Source of the DNA: Clarireedia homoeocarpa
Taxonomy: Eukaryota; Ascomycota; Leotiomycetes; Helotiales; Rutstroemiaceae
DNA: 64,000 bases
Direction: 5' to 3'
Assembly: GCA_001465935.1 (NCBI GenBank)
Contig: LNKV01000009.1
Location: 186,001-250,000, forward strand
Both the position numbers and the translations under genes were made by a program. The notes below the pieces were generated by a model. That model had not been told where the DNA came from. It saw only the letters and a list, made by a program, of their open reading frames with translations, and searched no databases. Positions 20,572-31,225 of this stretch are shown here, one piece after another. The stretch's first letter is position 1. Each line of letters starts with the position of its first letter.

Positions 20572-22854
20572 TTATATGGCCTGTCCGGCAAGTAGTTGCT
20601 CCCATTGTGCCCACTCATTGGGCTCAAGATCAAAGGAAAGGAGGTTCGAGAAATCATAAGTCCCAGCAGGGTCAAATTCAGCCAACGGATTTTCATCATA
20701 CCCAAAGTTTGCTCCATCACTAGGCTCTGTGGTATCCGCTAGCTCTCCCCGGATTCCTATTGCCCCAGCGCTTTTAGCTGACGGTCGACGATATCTTCTT
20801 ATCGCAGTAATATACCACGGCGTTTCCCACTCCTCCAACCCGTTCTCCCTCCTCGCCTGTATGCACTCCTCCCAAACCTGCAGCGTCCAATTCCCCAACG
20901 CCTTATAAAGCGCCTCATCAGTCTGCTCTACAATCTGCGGACAAGTCTCGTATACCTTCCCAACTAATTCCCACGTCTTATCCACCTCAGGACCTGTCTT
21001 GCGGTGGCGGGCTTCGATTAATACATATAAAAGCGTATCCCATAGATAGCTGGTGCTAATGGACCACGTGTACTTGCGTAGCTGAGGGCTGGTTTGAGTG
21101 AGATTTGTGTACTCGAGGAGTTTGATGGCGTTGCTGAAGATGATTTCCCGTTCGGATTCAGGGATTTTCATCCCAAGATCGGCGAATTGACGAGGGTTGT
21201 GCGCGATGAGCTTTAGTTTGCAAATGACGGATCGGGCAAGGATCGATGTGAGGTAGTGGAGAGAGTTAGATGGGTCACAATATCGCAGGTACTTCGTCTC
21301 GAAGAGTTCTTCGGTTTGCTGGATCACAATGTCTTTCTCGGAGAGTGTGGCGCAAGGGTTTTCGAGTTTATCCCAGTGGCCGTCACCCAAAAATTGTGGA
21401 ATAATCCTGCGGAAGGCATCTGTGATGTCACATCTTATTCGACACAGAACAACGGACGTGATTCCTGCACGTTCTAAGGGTGTCTCAGTCATATCTGGGC
21501 TGAGCTGTTCATCATCAATATTTAGTGGTATCTTGGTATCACTGAGGAACAAGTCAACGGATGGTTTCATGCCGGAAAACTCAGCCGTACGACAGTCGAC
21601 ATTGACAATGAGCCACCAAAGACGCCGTCGTATCTCTGTTTCAAAAGGTGAAAGTCCAAGTGACTGGCCGTCTCTATGAAGGCCCATTCTGCGCGCAAGT
21701 CTCACCGCTACCCCGGACAGGACATACAAAGAATCACTTTGGTTATTCCCCCTTACGCCCATCTAAAGCCGTCAGTGAGACGCAGGTCCCATATATGGAC
21801 TTGAAACACTTACAAGATAGAGCAAAAATGCTTGCAATGTCATCAAGCTGGATGTGTTTAAAAAATTTGCCTTTATCAAGGCCTGGTGGGCTGCAAGCTT
21901 ATATCGCGCAAATATGGTGGGTTTTTGTTCACCAAGTAGTGATATGCACTCGTCATCCTCCAAAGACCGGCATATAACGAGATAAAATGCAAAGACGATA
22001 GCCTCAAGACTTTTCGGAATATCATGGGGCTCGCGAATTACGTCTGTTAGCTGCGACCAAAAAGTCGGAAGATGTAGGAGTTTTGCCGCAGCATCGATCC
22101 TGTCAAGGTAGACCTGCCACATCTTTTGCAGAATATTCATTGGCGGGTGAAGTGCTGCAAGATCTCCAATGTTGGGGTATGTGCCTAGGATAAGACTGTC
22201 TTCGCCGGGAGTGTTGACTAGGAGAGATGTGGAAATATACCCCTTGGCTGACTCAACGGGCGTTTCTTCGTCCTCTTGCGGGTGTTGAAACTGGTGAAGT
22301 TAGAAAGGGGTCACATTGACAAGCGATTATCAAGAGAACTGGGACATACGTCATCCCCTAGAATAGACCAAGGCCCGCTACTGGAATCAGTGAACGTTCA
22401 ACTATGCTTGGGAATCACGAACCACTTACTTATCAAAATATCTCGATGAGCCATTTTTAGCAATGAGCTTCCTTTTCGTCTCATCAAACACATGCTTATT
22501 ACTTTGAACTTTTTTATCAGATTGGGCAACATCATTCATCTCGACATCGGCCTCTGATCGTAATTCCTCATCCGAGCTGTCATCCTGTTCTGGTGGTTCA
22601 AATTTTGCGCCGTAGGACTTCAGCATCTCTTCATATCTCTTTAGCTTTGCGTGAAGTCCTTCTTTAGATGTTATTCTCCGTTTCCGCTTCCCGCGGACTG
22701 GAGCGATGAAACTGCATTCTTTGGCCGCTTTCTTACAATTGGAGCATGGAGTGCGCCGATCACATTTGACCTTGCGTTGGCGACATCCCAGGCATGAGAA
22801 ATGCTTTATTTTGTCATTTGGCTCCCTTTTATTAGACTCCAGAGTATCTGACAT
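20572..22854 (-). CDS. Zn2Cys6 fungal-specific transcription factor
   Basis: Four exons (22854-22430, 22380-22350, 22290-21814, 21762-20572) give 707 aa, typical for this family. The N-terminal binuclear zinc cluster is CLGCRQRKVKCDRRTPCSNC-x6-C, at residues about 20-47, followed by a basic KRKRR linker and a coiled-coil-like KLKRYEEML. The family's SGPWSILGDD motif is rebuilt only by splicing a 31-nt exon. The middle homology region (Fungal_trans) has GVAVRLARRMGLHRDG and a FETEIRRRLWWLIVNVD segment. It acts as a nuclear DNA-binding regulator, usually on CGG-containing sites. The start is ATG at 22854. It is divergent from a DHA2 exporter across 511 bp, the common arrangement of a local regulator and its transporter target, so control of that exporter is a reasonable inference. 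Confidence 0.92.
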
Positions 22855-23365
22855 CGCCACCTCCCTCTATGAACGCACGGTCAACAAGCCAGATGGGATC
22901 ATGCCCAATAAGCCACGCAGACATGCAGTCAAAGACGCGTTCCACGTGTAGAACGGGGTTGACTCCAGCTCATTCCGAGATCTGATCCTTTTCATCAAAT
23001 CGTCAACTGCAAGATCTCTAAGATATTGTAAAATTATCTTAATTATTTTGTGGATAGTCGATGGTCAGATTGATATTAGGTCGCTTAGTCTTAACCACAA
23101 TTGGCTGGATTGAGATCCTTCAGCACGGACATAGTTAGGGTGCATGGATCACATTCGGTGCTCGGAAGGAAAGAAATATAATTTTGAGCACCGAGAGCAA
23201 CAGCGAGAAGTAATTCGAACAACCTCGCTGTCTAAAACTAGAAATGAGAACCGCGAGCACCGTTTGCTAACTGACTATATATAGCCATCATAATGGAAGA
23301 AAAAATGCTACTTCATCACTCACAGTTTCCTGGAAGCTTTTCCTTGACAATTCCTCATACCAACA
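22855..23365. promoter_or_regulatory. Shared promoter of the regulator/exporter pair, with TATA box
   Basis: These 511 bp separate two divergent starts. On the exporter side a TATATATA-type element lies at 23276-23283, about 85 bp before the ATG. The middle of the region holds two similar gagcacCGagagcaac / gcgagcacCGtttgc segments (about 23190 and 23255) that could be regulator sites; this is inferred from sequence repetition only. Confidence 0.5.
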
Positions 23366-25072
23366 ATGTCCACCCCTCCCTCTCGCGACAGCAAGAAGTC
23401 ACCCATGGCAATCACAGAACCAGAGAAAAAGCAAGAGCCCCTGGTTGATTATCCCAGCACTCAAAAACGCATACTGATCATGCTAGCTGGTTATCTAGCA
23501 GTCTTCCTAATTTCCCTAGTAAGTCACCCTTTCCCCTACCAAACACCTCGCACTAACCGAAAGTCACAGGATCAAAATATAATCTCAACCGCTATTCCCA
23601 AAATCACTGATGAGTTTCACTCGCTGTCCGATATTGGCTGGTACGGTAGCGCCTATGTTCTCACCATGTGCAGTTTCCAGCTTCTCGTCGGGAAAATTTG
23701 TAAATATTACCCAGCCAAGCCCATCTTCCTCGGCAGTATTCTCTTATTCGAGGTCGGCTCGGCAATCTGTGGTGCAGCACCTAGTTCGGATGTCTTTATT
23801 TTTGGGAGAGCGGTTGCTGGACTTGGGTCTTCGGGACTCTATTCGTCGTTGATGGTTATCATGTTTCATGTGGTTCCGATTCAGCAGCGGCCTATCTATC
23901 AGGGGTTCTTTGGGGCGGTTTCAACAGTTGCTTCCATTATCGGGCCGCTGCTTGGTGGGACTTTTACTGATAAGGCGTCATGGAGGTGGTGCTTTTACGT
24001 CAATCTTCCCATTGGAGCAGTAACAATTATCATCCTCATCCTCATCTTGCATCTTCCCAGTCAGAAGCTCGCCCCACGGGCCTCAGGTCTGATCGGGAAG
24101 GTAAAACAACTTGACCCGTTTGGAAATCTCGTCTTCTTCCCAGGTATGGTTTGCCTGATACTCGCACTACAATGGGGCGGAACCAAATACTCCTGGAAGA
24201 ATTTCCGCATCATCCTCCTTCTAGTTCTTTGTGGCGTCCTCTGCCTTTGCTTTGCCGCTATTCAAGCTTGGAAAAAAGAAGATGCCACGGTTCCTCCACG
24301 ACTTGTCAAGCAGCGAAGTATTGCAGCAGCAATGTGGTTCGGCTTCTTCAACTTCGCCGCCATGATGGTTCTTCTTTACTATCTCCCTATCTGGTTTCAA
24401 GCTGTCAAGGGTGTTAGCGCCGTCAAATCTGGAATTATGCTACTACCTCTCATTATCTCCTCCGTCATCGCTATTCTGACTTCTGGCATCTTCATTTCGA
24501 AAATCGGGTACTATAATCCACCCTTAATTCTCAGCACAATCATAACTTCGATCGGAGCAGGTCTATTTACAACATTTACTCCCACCACCGGCCATGCTAA
24601 ATGGATCGGCTGCCAAGTTCTTTTCGGCATTGGGCTTGGTTTTGGCGCTCAAGGTCCAATGAATATTGCGCAAACAATTCTCAACAGATCAGATATCGCG
24701 ACAGGCACGGCAGCTATCATGTTTGTGCGGTTTCTAGGCTCCGCGACATCTTTACCTATTGCGCAGAATATATTCCTGGGACAACTCGTCTCGCGGATGA
24801 AGAACCTGCCGGGTATTAGTCCGCATGATGTTGTTAACGGTGGTGCGACGGATATCAGAATGCTAGCTACGGGGGGTGAGTTGGATGTTCTTCTAGGGGA
24901 TTACAATGCTGCGATTGTAGATGTCTTTTATATGGTGACTGCGGCGTGCTGCTTGACTGTCGTGGGGACTTTAGCGGTGGAGTGGCGGAGCACAAAGGCG
25001 CGTGCAGGGGAGGGTGAGCAGAAGGGAGAGGATAAGGTAGAAGGGAGTAAGGAGTCTGCGATGGACGTCTAA
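23366..25072 (+). CDS. MFS transporter of the DHA2 (14-TM) drug efflux family
   Basis: Two exons (23366-23518, 23570-25072) with a 51-nt intron give 551 aa, the usual size of 14-helix DHA2 exporters. The splice joins LISL to DQNIISTAIPKITDEF, the TM1 motif of this family (D-x-x-I-V-x-x-A-x-P). Further motifs are IGWYGSAYVLTMCSFQLLVGK, the antiporter motif C-like GPLLGGTFTDKASWRWCFYVNLPIGA in TM5, and GLGFGAQGPMNIAQTIL later on. The cytosolic ends are charged. Such proteins use the proton gradient to export fungal toxins, plant antimicrobials or fungicides; the substrate cannot be told from sequence. The divergent Zn2Cys6 gene suggests inducible control. The C-terminus is a Lys/Glu-rich tail. 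Confidence 0.94.
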   Translation: MSTPPSRDSKKSPMAITEPEKKQEPLVDYPSTQKRILIMLAGYLAVFLISLVSHPFPYQTPRTNRKSQDQNIISTAIPKITDEFHSLSDIGWYGSAYVLTMCSFQLLVGKICKYYPAKPIFLGSILLFEVGSAICGAAPSSDVFIFGRAVAGLGSSGLYSSLMVIMFHVVPIQQRPIYQGFFGAVSTVASIIGPLLGGTFTDKASWRWCFYVNLPIGAVTIIILILILHLPSQKLAPRASGLIGKVKQLDPFGNLVFFPGMVCLILALQWGGTKYSWKNFRIILLLVLCGVLCLCFAAIQAWKKEDATVPPRLVKQRSIAAAMWFGFFNFAAMMVLLYYLPIWFQAVKGVSAVKSGIMLLPLIISSVIAILTSGIFISKIGYYNPPLILSTIITSIGAGLFTTFTPTTGHAKWIGCQVLFGIGLGFGAQGPMNIAQTILNRSDIATGTAAIMFVRFLGSATSLPIAQNIFLGQLVSRMKNLPGISPHDVVNGGATDIRMLATGGELDVLLGDYNAAIVDVFYMVTAACCLTVVGTLAVEWRSTKARAGEGEQKGEDKVEGSKESAMDV

Positions 25073-25387
25073 GCGTATCATGGTATGTCTTCTGGAATTT
25101 AGGATGAAATAGCTGTATATTAATGAAAATCTCCTGTTGTACCATAAAGGCACATATCTTTGCAGGAGTTGACGTATTCTCCTTCTCCATTCACATAACA
25201 GGGGATAGAATCAGTCGAAAAGTTTAAGCACATCACGTTTACCCATCCAACATCATTCCAGCAGATACATGATTAGAGTATATTAATCATAAATATATTC
25301 ATTAATTCATCATATTACATTAGATCATCGTATATATCTCCAACCTTCCAACCCCATCTCCCCTTCGTCCTCGCGAAACTAAGTCCA
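25073..25387. other. Convergent 3' interval
   Basis: This 315-bp AT-rich interval lies between the stops of the exporter and the pectin methylesterase. It has repeated attaat/attcat tracts near 25279-25320 that may act as 3'-end signals for both genes. No gene was seen. Confidence 0.45.
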
Positions 25388-26513
25388 TTACAGATAGCTA
25401 GCATCTACCCACCACTCATTCAGATAGTTTTTGCCCAAGACGGTAGTGATATCGATTGGGGCGCTAGCCTGGGAGGTGAAGGTGGCTCTTGGGCCTTCGC
25501 TCTTCACACTTCCTGGGCCATAGTTTCCGTACCTGTTGAGTACGTCAGTAACTAGCTTTCCCGAAAATTCAAGGTAGAGAAGGAAAGGGAAGGGGATAAA
25601 CTTACTCCAAGAAGGTCACATGGTCAGTGTTGGGAGAGGACTTACTCCACACACTCCATCCGGCAGCAATGATGTTGTCACCCAAGTATGTGTTCTGGAA
25701 TATAACACGGGCGTAGTTCTCCCATGGTCTACCGAGATAGTTCTGGTGGGTGGCAACGCTGCTGTTGATGTTTGCAACATTGCTGTTGTTAATAACATAC
25801 CATGAAGGGTTGGTGTCAGCAGCACGACCCGAGGCGGTAATGGATCCAGCGGCGATAGTACGGATGTCGGTCTTCTCGAACCAAGCAAGAGCAGTCTGGC
25901 CGAAGATGAAATCAACGGCTCCAGTGACGAGACACTTGGCGTAGAGCTGGTTGCCGGTGTTGGCGAGGATGGTGTCCTGATAGCCGAGGAATTGAGTGGC
26001 GTAGTAGCCTTGGTTAGTGGTGTGGGCAGAGATGGCGAGGTTTTGCCCGTCTTTGTTGATGTGGCCGAAGGTGTTTGCGATGATGAGATTGTAGACTTTG
26101 GTATTCTTGTTCCATTGACGGACGGTGGCAGTCAAGTCATCGGAGGTGGTGTTGATAAGGGCGAGGTTGTATGTTATGGTTGCCGTATTTCCTGCATAGG
26201 TACGAGCATCTTTGGTGTAACCTTGGATGGTGAGGTTGGACTTTAGAGCTGGTACGTACACTTGCTCAGTGTAGACACCAGGGTAGATGAAGAGGTATTG
26301 AGGTTTAGTGCTGGTGGTTGAGAGAGCATCAACACCTTGTTGCACAGTTCTGTAGGAGCCAGCTACGGGATTGCTTCTCTTGTCAATGACGATTGCGCCA
26401 GCTGGTGCAGAGGTTCGGGCATATGAAGCATGTCGCTGCTCGACAACGGGAGCAGCTGACACGCTTCCAAGAGAAAGTGCCACGAAGACAAGGATGGAGG
26501 CGAAAGACTTCAT
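25388..26513 (-). CDS. Secreted pectin methylesterase (CE8)
   Basis: Two exons (26513-25606, 25532-25388) with a 73-nt intron give 350 aa. The signal peptide is MKSFASILVFVALSLGSVSA-A, so the protein is secreted. The parallel beta-helix pectinesterase fold is marked by YRTVQQGVDAL, GVYTEQVYV, then the active-site motifs: a Gln-containing NQGYYATQFLGYQDTIL (Asp acid/base), GAVDFIFGQTALAWFE (Asp nucleophile) and YLGRPWENYARV (Arg-Trp). It demethylates pectin in plant cell walls, preparing it for polygalacturonases or pectate lyases. The start is the ATG at 26513, because the upstream in-frame codon is TTG. A TATA-like element lies 91 bp upstream. Several N-x-S/T sites suggest glycosylation. Confidence 0.95.
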
Positions 26514-26603
26514 GATTGAATGATACCACAAGGTTATGGATGACCTTCAATGAACAAGGAGAGAAGGCGTGTCCAAACAAACATCACGGAAGGAAATGAT
26601 ACT

Positions 26604-26610
26604 CTTTATA
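26604..26610 (-). promoter_or_regulatory. TATA box of the pectin methylesterase gene
   Basis: TATAAAG on the minus strand, 91 bp upstream of the ATG. Spacing is typical of a regulated fungal secreted-enzyme gene. The assignment rests on motif and position only. Confidence 0.5.
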
Positions 26611-28670
26611 TCATTACTTCGGCCTTTACTGCAACGGTTCTTTCGGAAAATCTAAGGTCAGAATACGAGTTTGATTGGTTGTTTGATGCGAAAACTTAAC
26701 AGCCACAATAATGCGAATCTAAAAAGTCACTCGAGTTTATGAGAAGCGTACAATTTGGCCATACGTGATTTCCCAATTTCGAAAGTTGACCCCAGCACCT
26801 AGCAGGCTCATTGGTGCATGAAAGTTTTTTTTTTTTTTTTGAAATAGCCTGCAGAATTGAGGATATATTGCAAGGGTTTTTCCGGGAGGGGTATTGACAA
26901 ACTGATCGCTTGATGCAATAAACACGACAGAACTATGGAGCCATACTCGAATAAGTCAAATCCAAGCCCTTGGCCATAGGTTGATCTGCATGCTTGTATA
27001 TGAATACTTGCCCAGGGAATTTCCAGAAGAAAGGCAAACTAGCTCCTGGCATGGCCTCGTTCAAAGCCTCCGGGCCGGGACCGCAGCGTAGGGTAGGCCT
27101 TCTGTTAGACTGGAAAACGGAAAGCTTGTCCTTGTGTCTTGTATCCACAGTTGCCCAGATACTAACACCGAGATTTTAGCTGTCTTCTTGTTCTTGCACC
27201 TGCAAGGAACAGCTAAATTGGTTGTTCATGTAAGTTCTATGGAGATTGCAAACCAACTTTTGCGTATACATTGGCGCAGGGGGAAAATGCCGCCTAATGC
27301 CTTGGCTCAGGCGCGAAATGGTTTTGTTTCTCCGACCGGACAAGACATCGCACCGGTTCTCGATGCACAGTTGAGTGTTGCAGCTGACAAGTCGAAATCA
27401 ACAGTGGCAAGAGGACAAGCTGGTGAACTAATCCCAATCGAGTCCCAATTCCACTACTTGTATGCGGTCAAATTGGAAAAACCGATCTGGACCCCGTTTT
27501 CCTGGAAGTTGCATATACGTACAGTATCCATAGCTCTTAGGAACTCACTGTTGGCCCTTATGCTTGATATTGCAGCAACGCGGACGACGGGTGTAGAGGC
27601 TGACTGCGCAGGTCACCGCTACACAGTGCATATCAGCATATCCCTCAGCTGCACCATCAAGTATTGTACAACGTGGGTCTTTCCTTCCCAATCAGACAAT
27701 ATTCTCACAAGTACCACCGAATTGAGAGGAGACAGCAATATCGACGAGAACAAGGCTTGCGCAGAAGCATCATCAAATGTAAATGGTGGGCGAAATTTCT
27801 TTCGGATCTTTTGCCTAATGCCGTTAGACCGAGCGAGATACATGAACCTCCACCGAAGAAGGCGGTGCCGAGACGCATTCTTGGGATTCTCTCAGTCGAT
27901 GAACGTGGAAAGTTGAGCTACTTAGCATCGATACGTACACATGCGAGACATGTTGACACAAAGACTCCCGCGCCTTGACACATAACGCTTCGTTCACGCC
28001 TCCAAGAGAAAAATCGAACGGTCCGCTCCGGCATTGAGCCGATTCGTGCGAATTCCCAGCAGCCTGGTGAATTACCTTGGGGGCTGGATACGGGAAATCT
28101 TACATATCAACGGGGTGGAGCGGGTGGAGCAGGTGGAGGCTCGTTTGGCAGGGAAGCGCCAAGGCCTGTGAATCGACATCTTTGCGATGTACCACGCCGC
28201 TCATCCAGAAAGTCGGTGGACCATACTCAACCCTTAACCCGAGCTTTGGACGGTGACCTCCTAGCGACTTACTTATCATAATCGATATTAAGAAAAGTCG
28301 TTGGAGTGGGATAATGTGCGGAGCGGGCCCGCTGACTGAGCTCCTTTGAGATTCTTTCACCGAGGTATTTACTCATCACTCCGGACTCATGCATAGGGTC
28401 ACTAAAAGATATATTGCATGGTCGACAAATAAACAGTTGCATGGAATTTGTAGGTTGTAGGCACGAGGCGAAATATTATTGTTATAACGAGGCTTGTCTA
28501 GCAGCTTATTCAGTGTCAGACTACAATCTGCCTTGAGCTAAACGACTTTCTATCAAACATCCAATAAACCTAGCCCAAGCTTGTGAGCATCCAGAGAATC
28601 TAGCAATCAATCTAGCTAGTAGAGTGGAGAGTGAACCTACCCTTTGAGCTGCGATATTTTTACGCGCCCT
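26611..28670. other. Long intergenic interval, no supported gene
   Basis: This 2060-bp stretch lies between the pectin methylesterase start and the 3' end of the RING gene. It holds an 18-nt T run near 26826-26843. The longest plus-strand open frame (27134-27916) starts with GTG and has no family resemblance or fungal codon pattern, so I do not call it. An inverted-repeat-rich patch with ggagcgggtggagcaggtgg lies at 28110-28135. It may contain decayed mobile DNA, but no terminal repeats or coding motifs are visible. Confidence 0.45.
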
Positions 28671-29760
28671 TCATTCAGGAGGTGGTTCCCTTGGGCGCCA
28701 GTCCATCAAGCAATCTCCATATCTGTGACTAACGGAACAGAAATCGCAAAGACTGAACATATCAGGTACCTCCCTAATGTTAGTCGTAGCTCTTTCCAGC
28801 GAAGGACCCTCACGATCTACGAATCCATGACTCATGAACCATTCATGAGCACCCTGGATCTGCTCTTCTGCTCTTCGAATTCTCTGGTCTGCTCTTGCTC
28901 TTTCCGGTGTTTGCGTATCCGGATGAAAGATCTGGGGATCATCGTCAGCATTCGCAGGACCATCCTCTTCTAATACCATCTCCCATCGAATATATGTCTC
29001 CTGACTGCCATGTTCGATCGAAACTTTCTCCTTCAAGAAAGAATGTATTCCACGTCGGCCTGTGAATACCTCGCAGCTGTTCAGTGTAACCTCAACTCTA
29101 GCGATATCGATGTTCTGACATTCATTCCACCAGCGATTCAATGTCATTCTCAGCTCCTTCATTGCCGCCTCGGCGTAATTAAGAGATACAGTGTCTGCCG
29201 CTGTGTCGTCTGTCATACCATTAATCTCGGAGAAACACACTCTTCGTGGTGAGTCCTTCTTGTACGATGAATAAGCCAATACTTCTGTCCACATGGATCT
29301 CCGTTGAGTTACTTTGAGGAGCATATACACATAAGCATAGGCTCCTTTGCCCGAATATGTGCAAACCTTCCCAGTTAGAAAGACGCTGGCGTTCACGTGA
29401 TTCATGGAATAGGCGTCTTTGATTTTCAGGTGAAAAAGTATCGTCAAGAAGCCATTCTAGTCTTACAGGTCTGATTAGCTCGATCACACGTCCTCCAGGG
29501 ATATCGTATTGAAGTTCCGTCATTCTTCTTCTACAAAGTGGGCAGTTGCGAGCATTGGGGCCGGACTGATCGAGCCAGGCTCTAATGCACTTGAGATCGA
29601 ATGGGTGGCCGCATGGCTGGACGATGGCTCGGTCTTCGAATGGTGAAAGACATATCGGGCAGAGTGCCGAGGGTTCTGTGTGAGATACATTGTCTGTTTG
29701 CACGAGGGGTTGTGATGCCTCTTCTTCGAAGCTAGGTGGTACCTCTAGTGAGTCGTCCAT
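28671..29760 (-). CDS. RING finger (C3HC4) protein, probable E3 ubiquitin ligase
   Basis: The first exon (29760-29467) has a full RING domain near residues 32-75: CPIC, a CGH-x4-KC step, then NCPLC. The C-terminal half (29366-28671) lies in another frame and reads YAYVYMLLKV, VLAYSS, RRVCFSEINGMTDD, YAEAAMKELRMTLNRWW, then a tail ending REPPPE. I join them with a 100-nt intron (29466-29367, GTAAGA..GGAAG), giving 329 aa. The alternative is that the segment RRLFHESRERQRLSN in the assumed intron is really coding and a frameshift or another splice links the halves. RING proteins of this layout transfer ubiquitin; the substrate is unknown. The start is ATG at 29760, because the upstream in-frame codon is GTG. 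The RING assignment is sure; the exon model is less so. Confidence 0.7.
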
Positions 29761-31225
29761 TTTCACAGACGCTTTTCAGCAGTATTTTGGGCGCTTTGGT
29801 ATGAATGCGAAATAGGCAGCTGTTGAACTCTTGAACTTATGTATGTACGCCTATATTAATTAGCTAGAGAAAGAAAGAAAGAAATGGCGGCCATTTATAG
29901 ATTTTAGAATATGCTGTATTGTTTACAAGGTGTTATTCAGTATTTGTTTGGATGTTGATCAAGAAAGGAGCTATTGAGCCAAACATATACCCTAACTGTC
30001 ACTCTTGGGAGTTTTGCAGGAGCTGTTCAGAGATGTAACTTACTGTTCAACAGCAGCTTTGTTCCTCTCACGATTCCGCTGAACGACATTGTCGGATAAA
30101 GTGAATCACGCCCGCAGTACTACAAGTGTGATTCCTAACTACATCGTAGGAGTAAACCCTCAATACCTGTCGGTTGGCTTAGTACAGCTGTGTGTGAAAC
30201 CAACTCATAGCACTATACTTAGTCACAATAGGGCCCAAGTAAATGCAGTTGAATCGGTTCGAATTCTCTAAACTAGGTGGGAGGAGGAGCTGGACTATAT
30301 AGACTCGCTCTCCTGTACTAACTACATGGATGGCTTCATTGTTCACTTCTCCTGTACCATCTTCTGTAGCCCATTGATTGAGTCTTCCTGTAGTCCATTC
30401 ATTCCGACAATACCGGAGAGCAGGATTATATAGCTAGCTTAGATTCCTCTTAGTTAGAAGAATAAGACTCAATTCAACCAGCGCCCGTACCCATATATAG
30501 TGAGTGATACGGTGTGCCACGAATTGAAGTCGAACCAAGAATTGAAGTCGAACCAAGAATTGAAGTCGAATCAACAGACATATTTTAAGTAGTTGCAGTT
30601 TTTTTTTTTAAAAAAAAAAAAAAAAACTCTTCAAAAGCAAGCCGTACCGTGAATCAACCGATATGCATTCACAGATACAATCTCGTGAAGTCACATCTAT
30701 GTCATCGCGTCGTCAAGGTACATGTGAATTAGTGATCTGATTGATACATACTTTTGGGTGGGCACGGCATGGTGAACAGGTGAGTACCTGATGGGATTCT
30801 ATAAAGCCGTGTCAATTTTTAAAAAGGAAAGGATGCTAGCAGCTCATAGGTTACGTCCCACTGCAGTGAGTGTAACACTAACTTTTCAATCATCTAAGGA
30901 AGTGTAGATGCCTGGACGTCTTGCATAGCCTCCAGCTGGGTAAATCACTATTCAGTATACCCACCTAGTGCTTCTAAGCCCGGTAGAAATAGGAAGAATC
31001 ATAGCCTTTGTACGGATTGAGAAAGTCTTAGTTGATGAGTTGCCATTTGTTCATAATCTAGACCAAGTGATAGCCTTCTTCCACGAAGACACTGTTGTAT
31101 AAACAGCTATTTCTATCCAATCATCACAAATGCAGATACCCCCTATAGCAATAATATTCGTACAAGTCGACCACCTGCCTCTCCCAATCTTGGTGCAAAT
31201 TATCTTCCCGAACCTATTACCCACC
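29761..31225. other. Long intergenic interval with repeat-derived sequence
   Basis: This 1465-bp interval contains an AT-rich portion, three 18-bp tandem repeats (30517-30570) and a T-run/A-run palindrome (about 30598-30626). The block at about 30040-30500 has CTCCTGTA and TTCCTGTAG-type repeats and a tail like a copia LTR (ccagcgcccgtaccca). It is probably decayed transposon sequence rather than a gene. No frame is supported. Confidence 0.5.
30517..30570. repeat. 18-bp tandem repeat, three copies
   Basis: Three near-perfect copies of CCAAGAATTGAAGTCGAA (the first has C for the second A) stand in a row, followed by TCAACAG. It is a short minisatellite at the edge of the possible retroelement remnant. 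Confidence 0.9.

Noticed and set aside
27134..27916. 260-codon plus-strand frame
   Set aside because: It begins with GTG rather than ATG, shows no recognisable motifs, and looks like chance reading of intergenic DNA.
30171..30270. tRNA-like A and B box pieces (ttggcttagtac, ggttcgaattc)
   Set aside because: Spacing is about 75 bp and no acceptor stem forms; possibly repeat-derived, not a tRNA gene.
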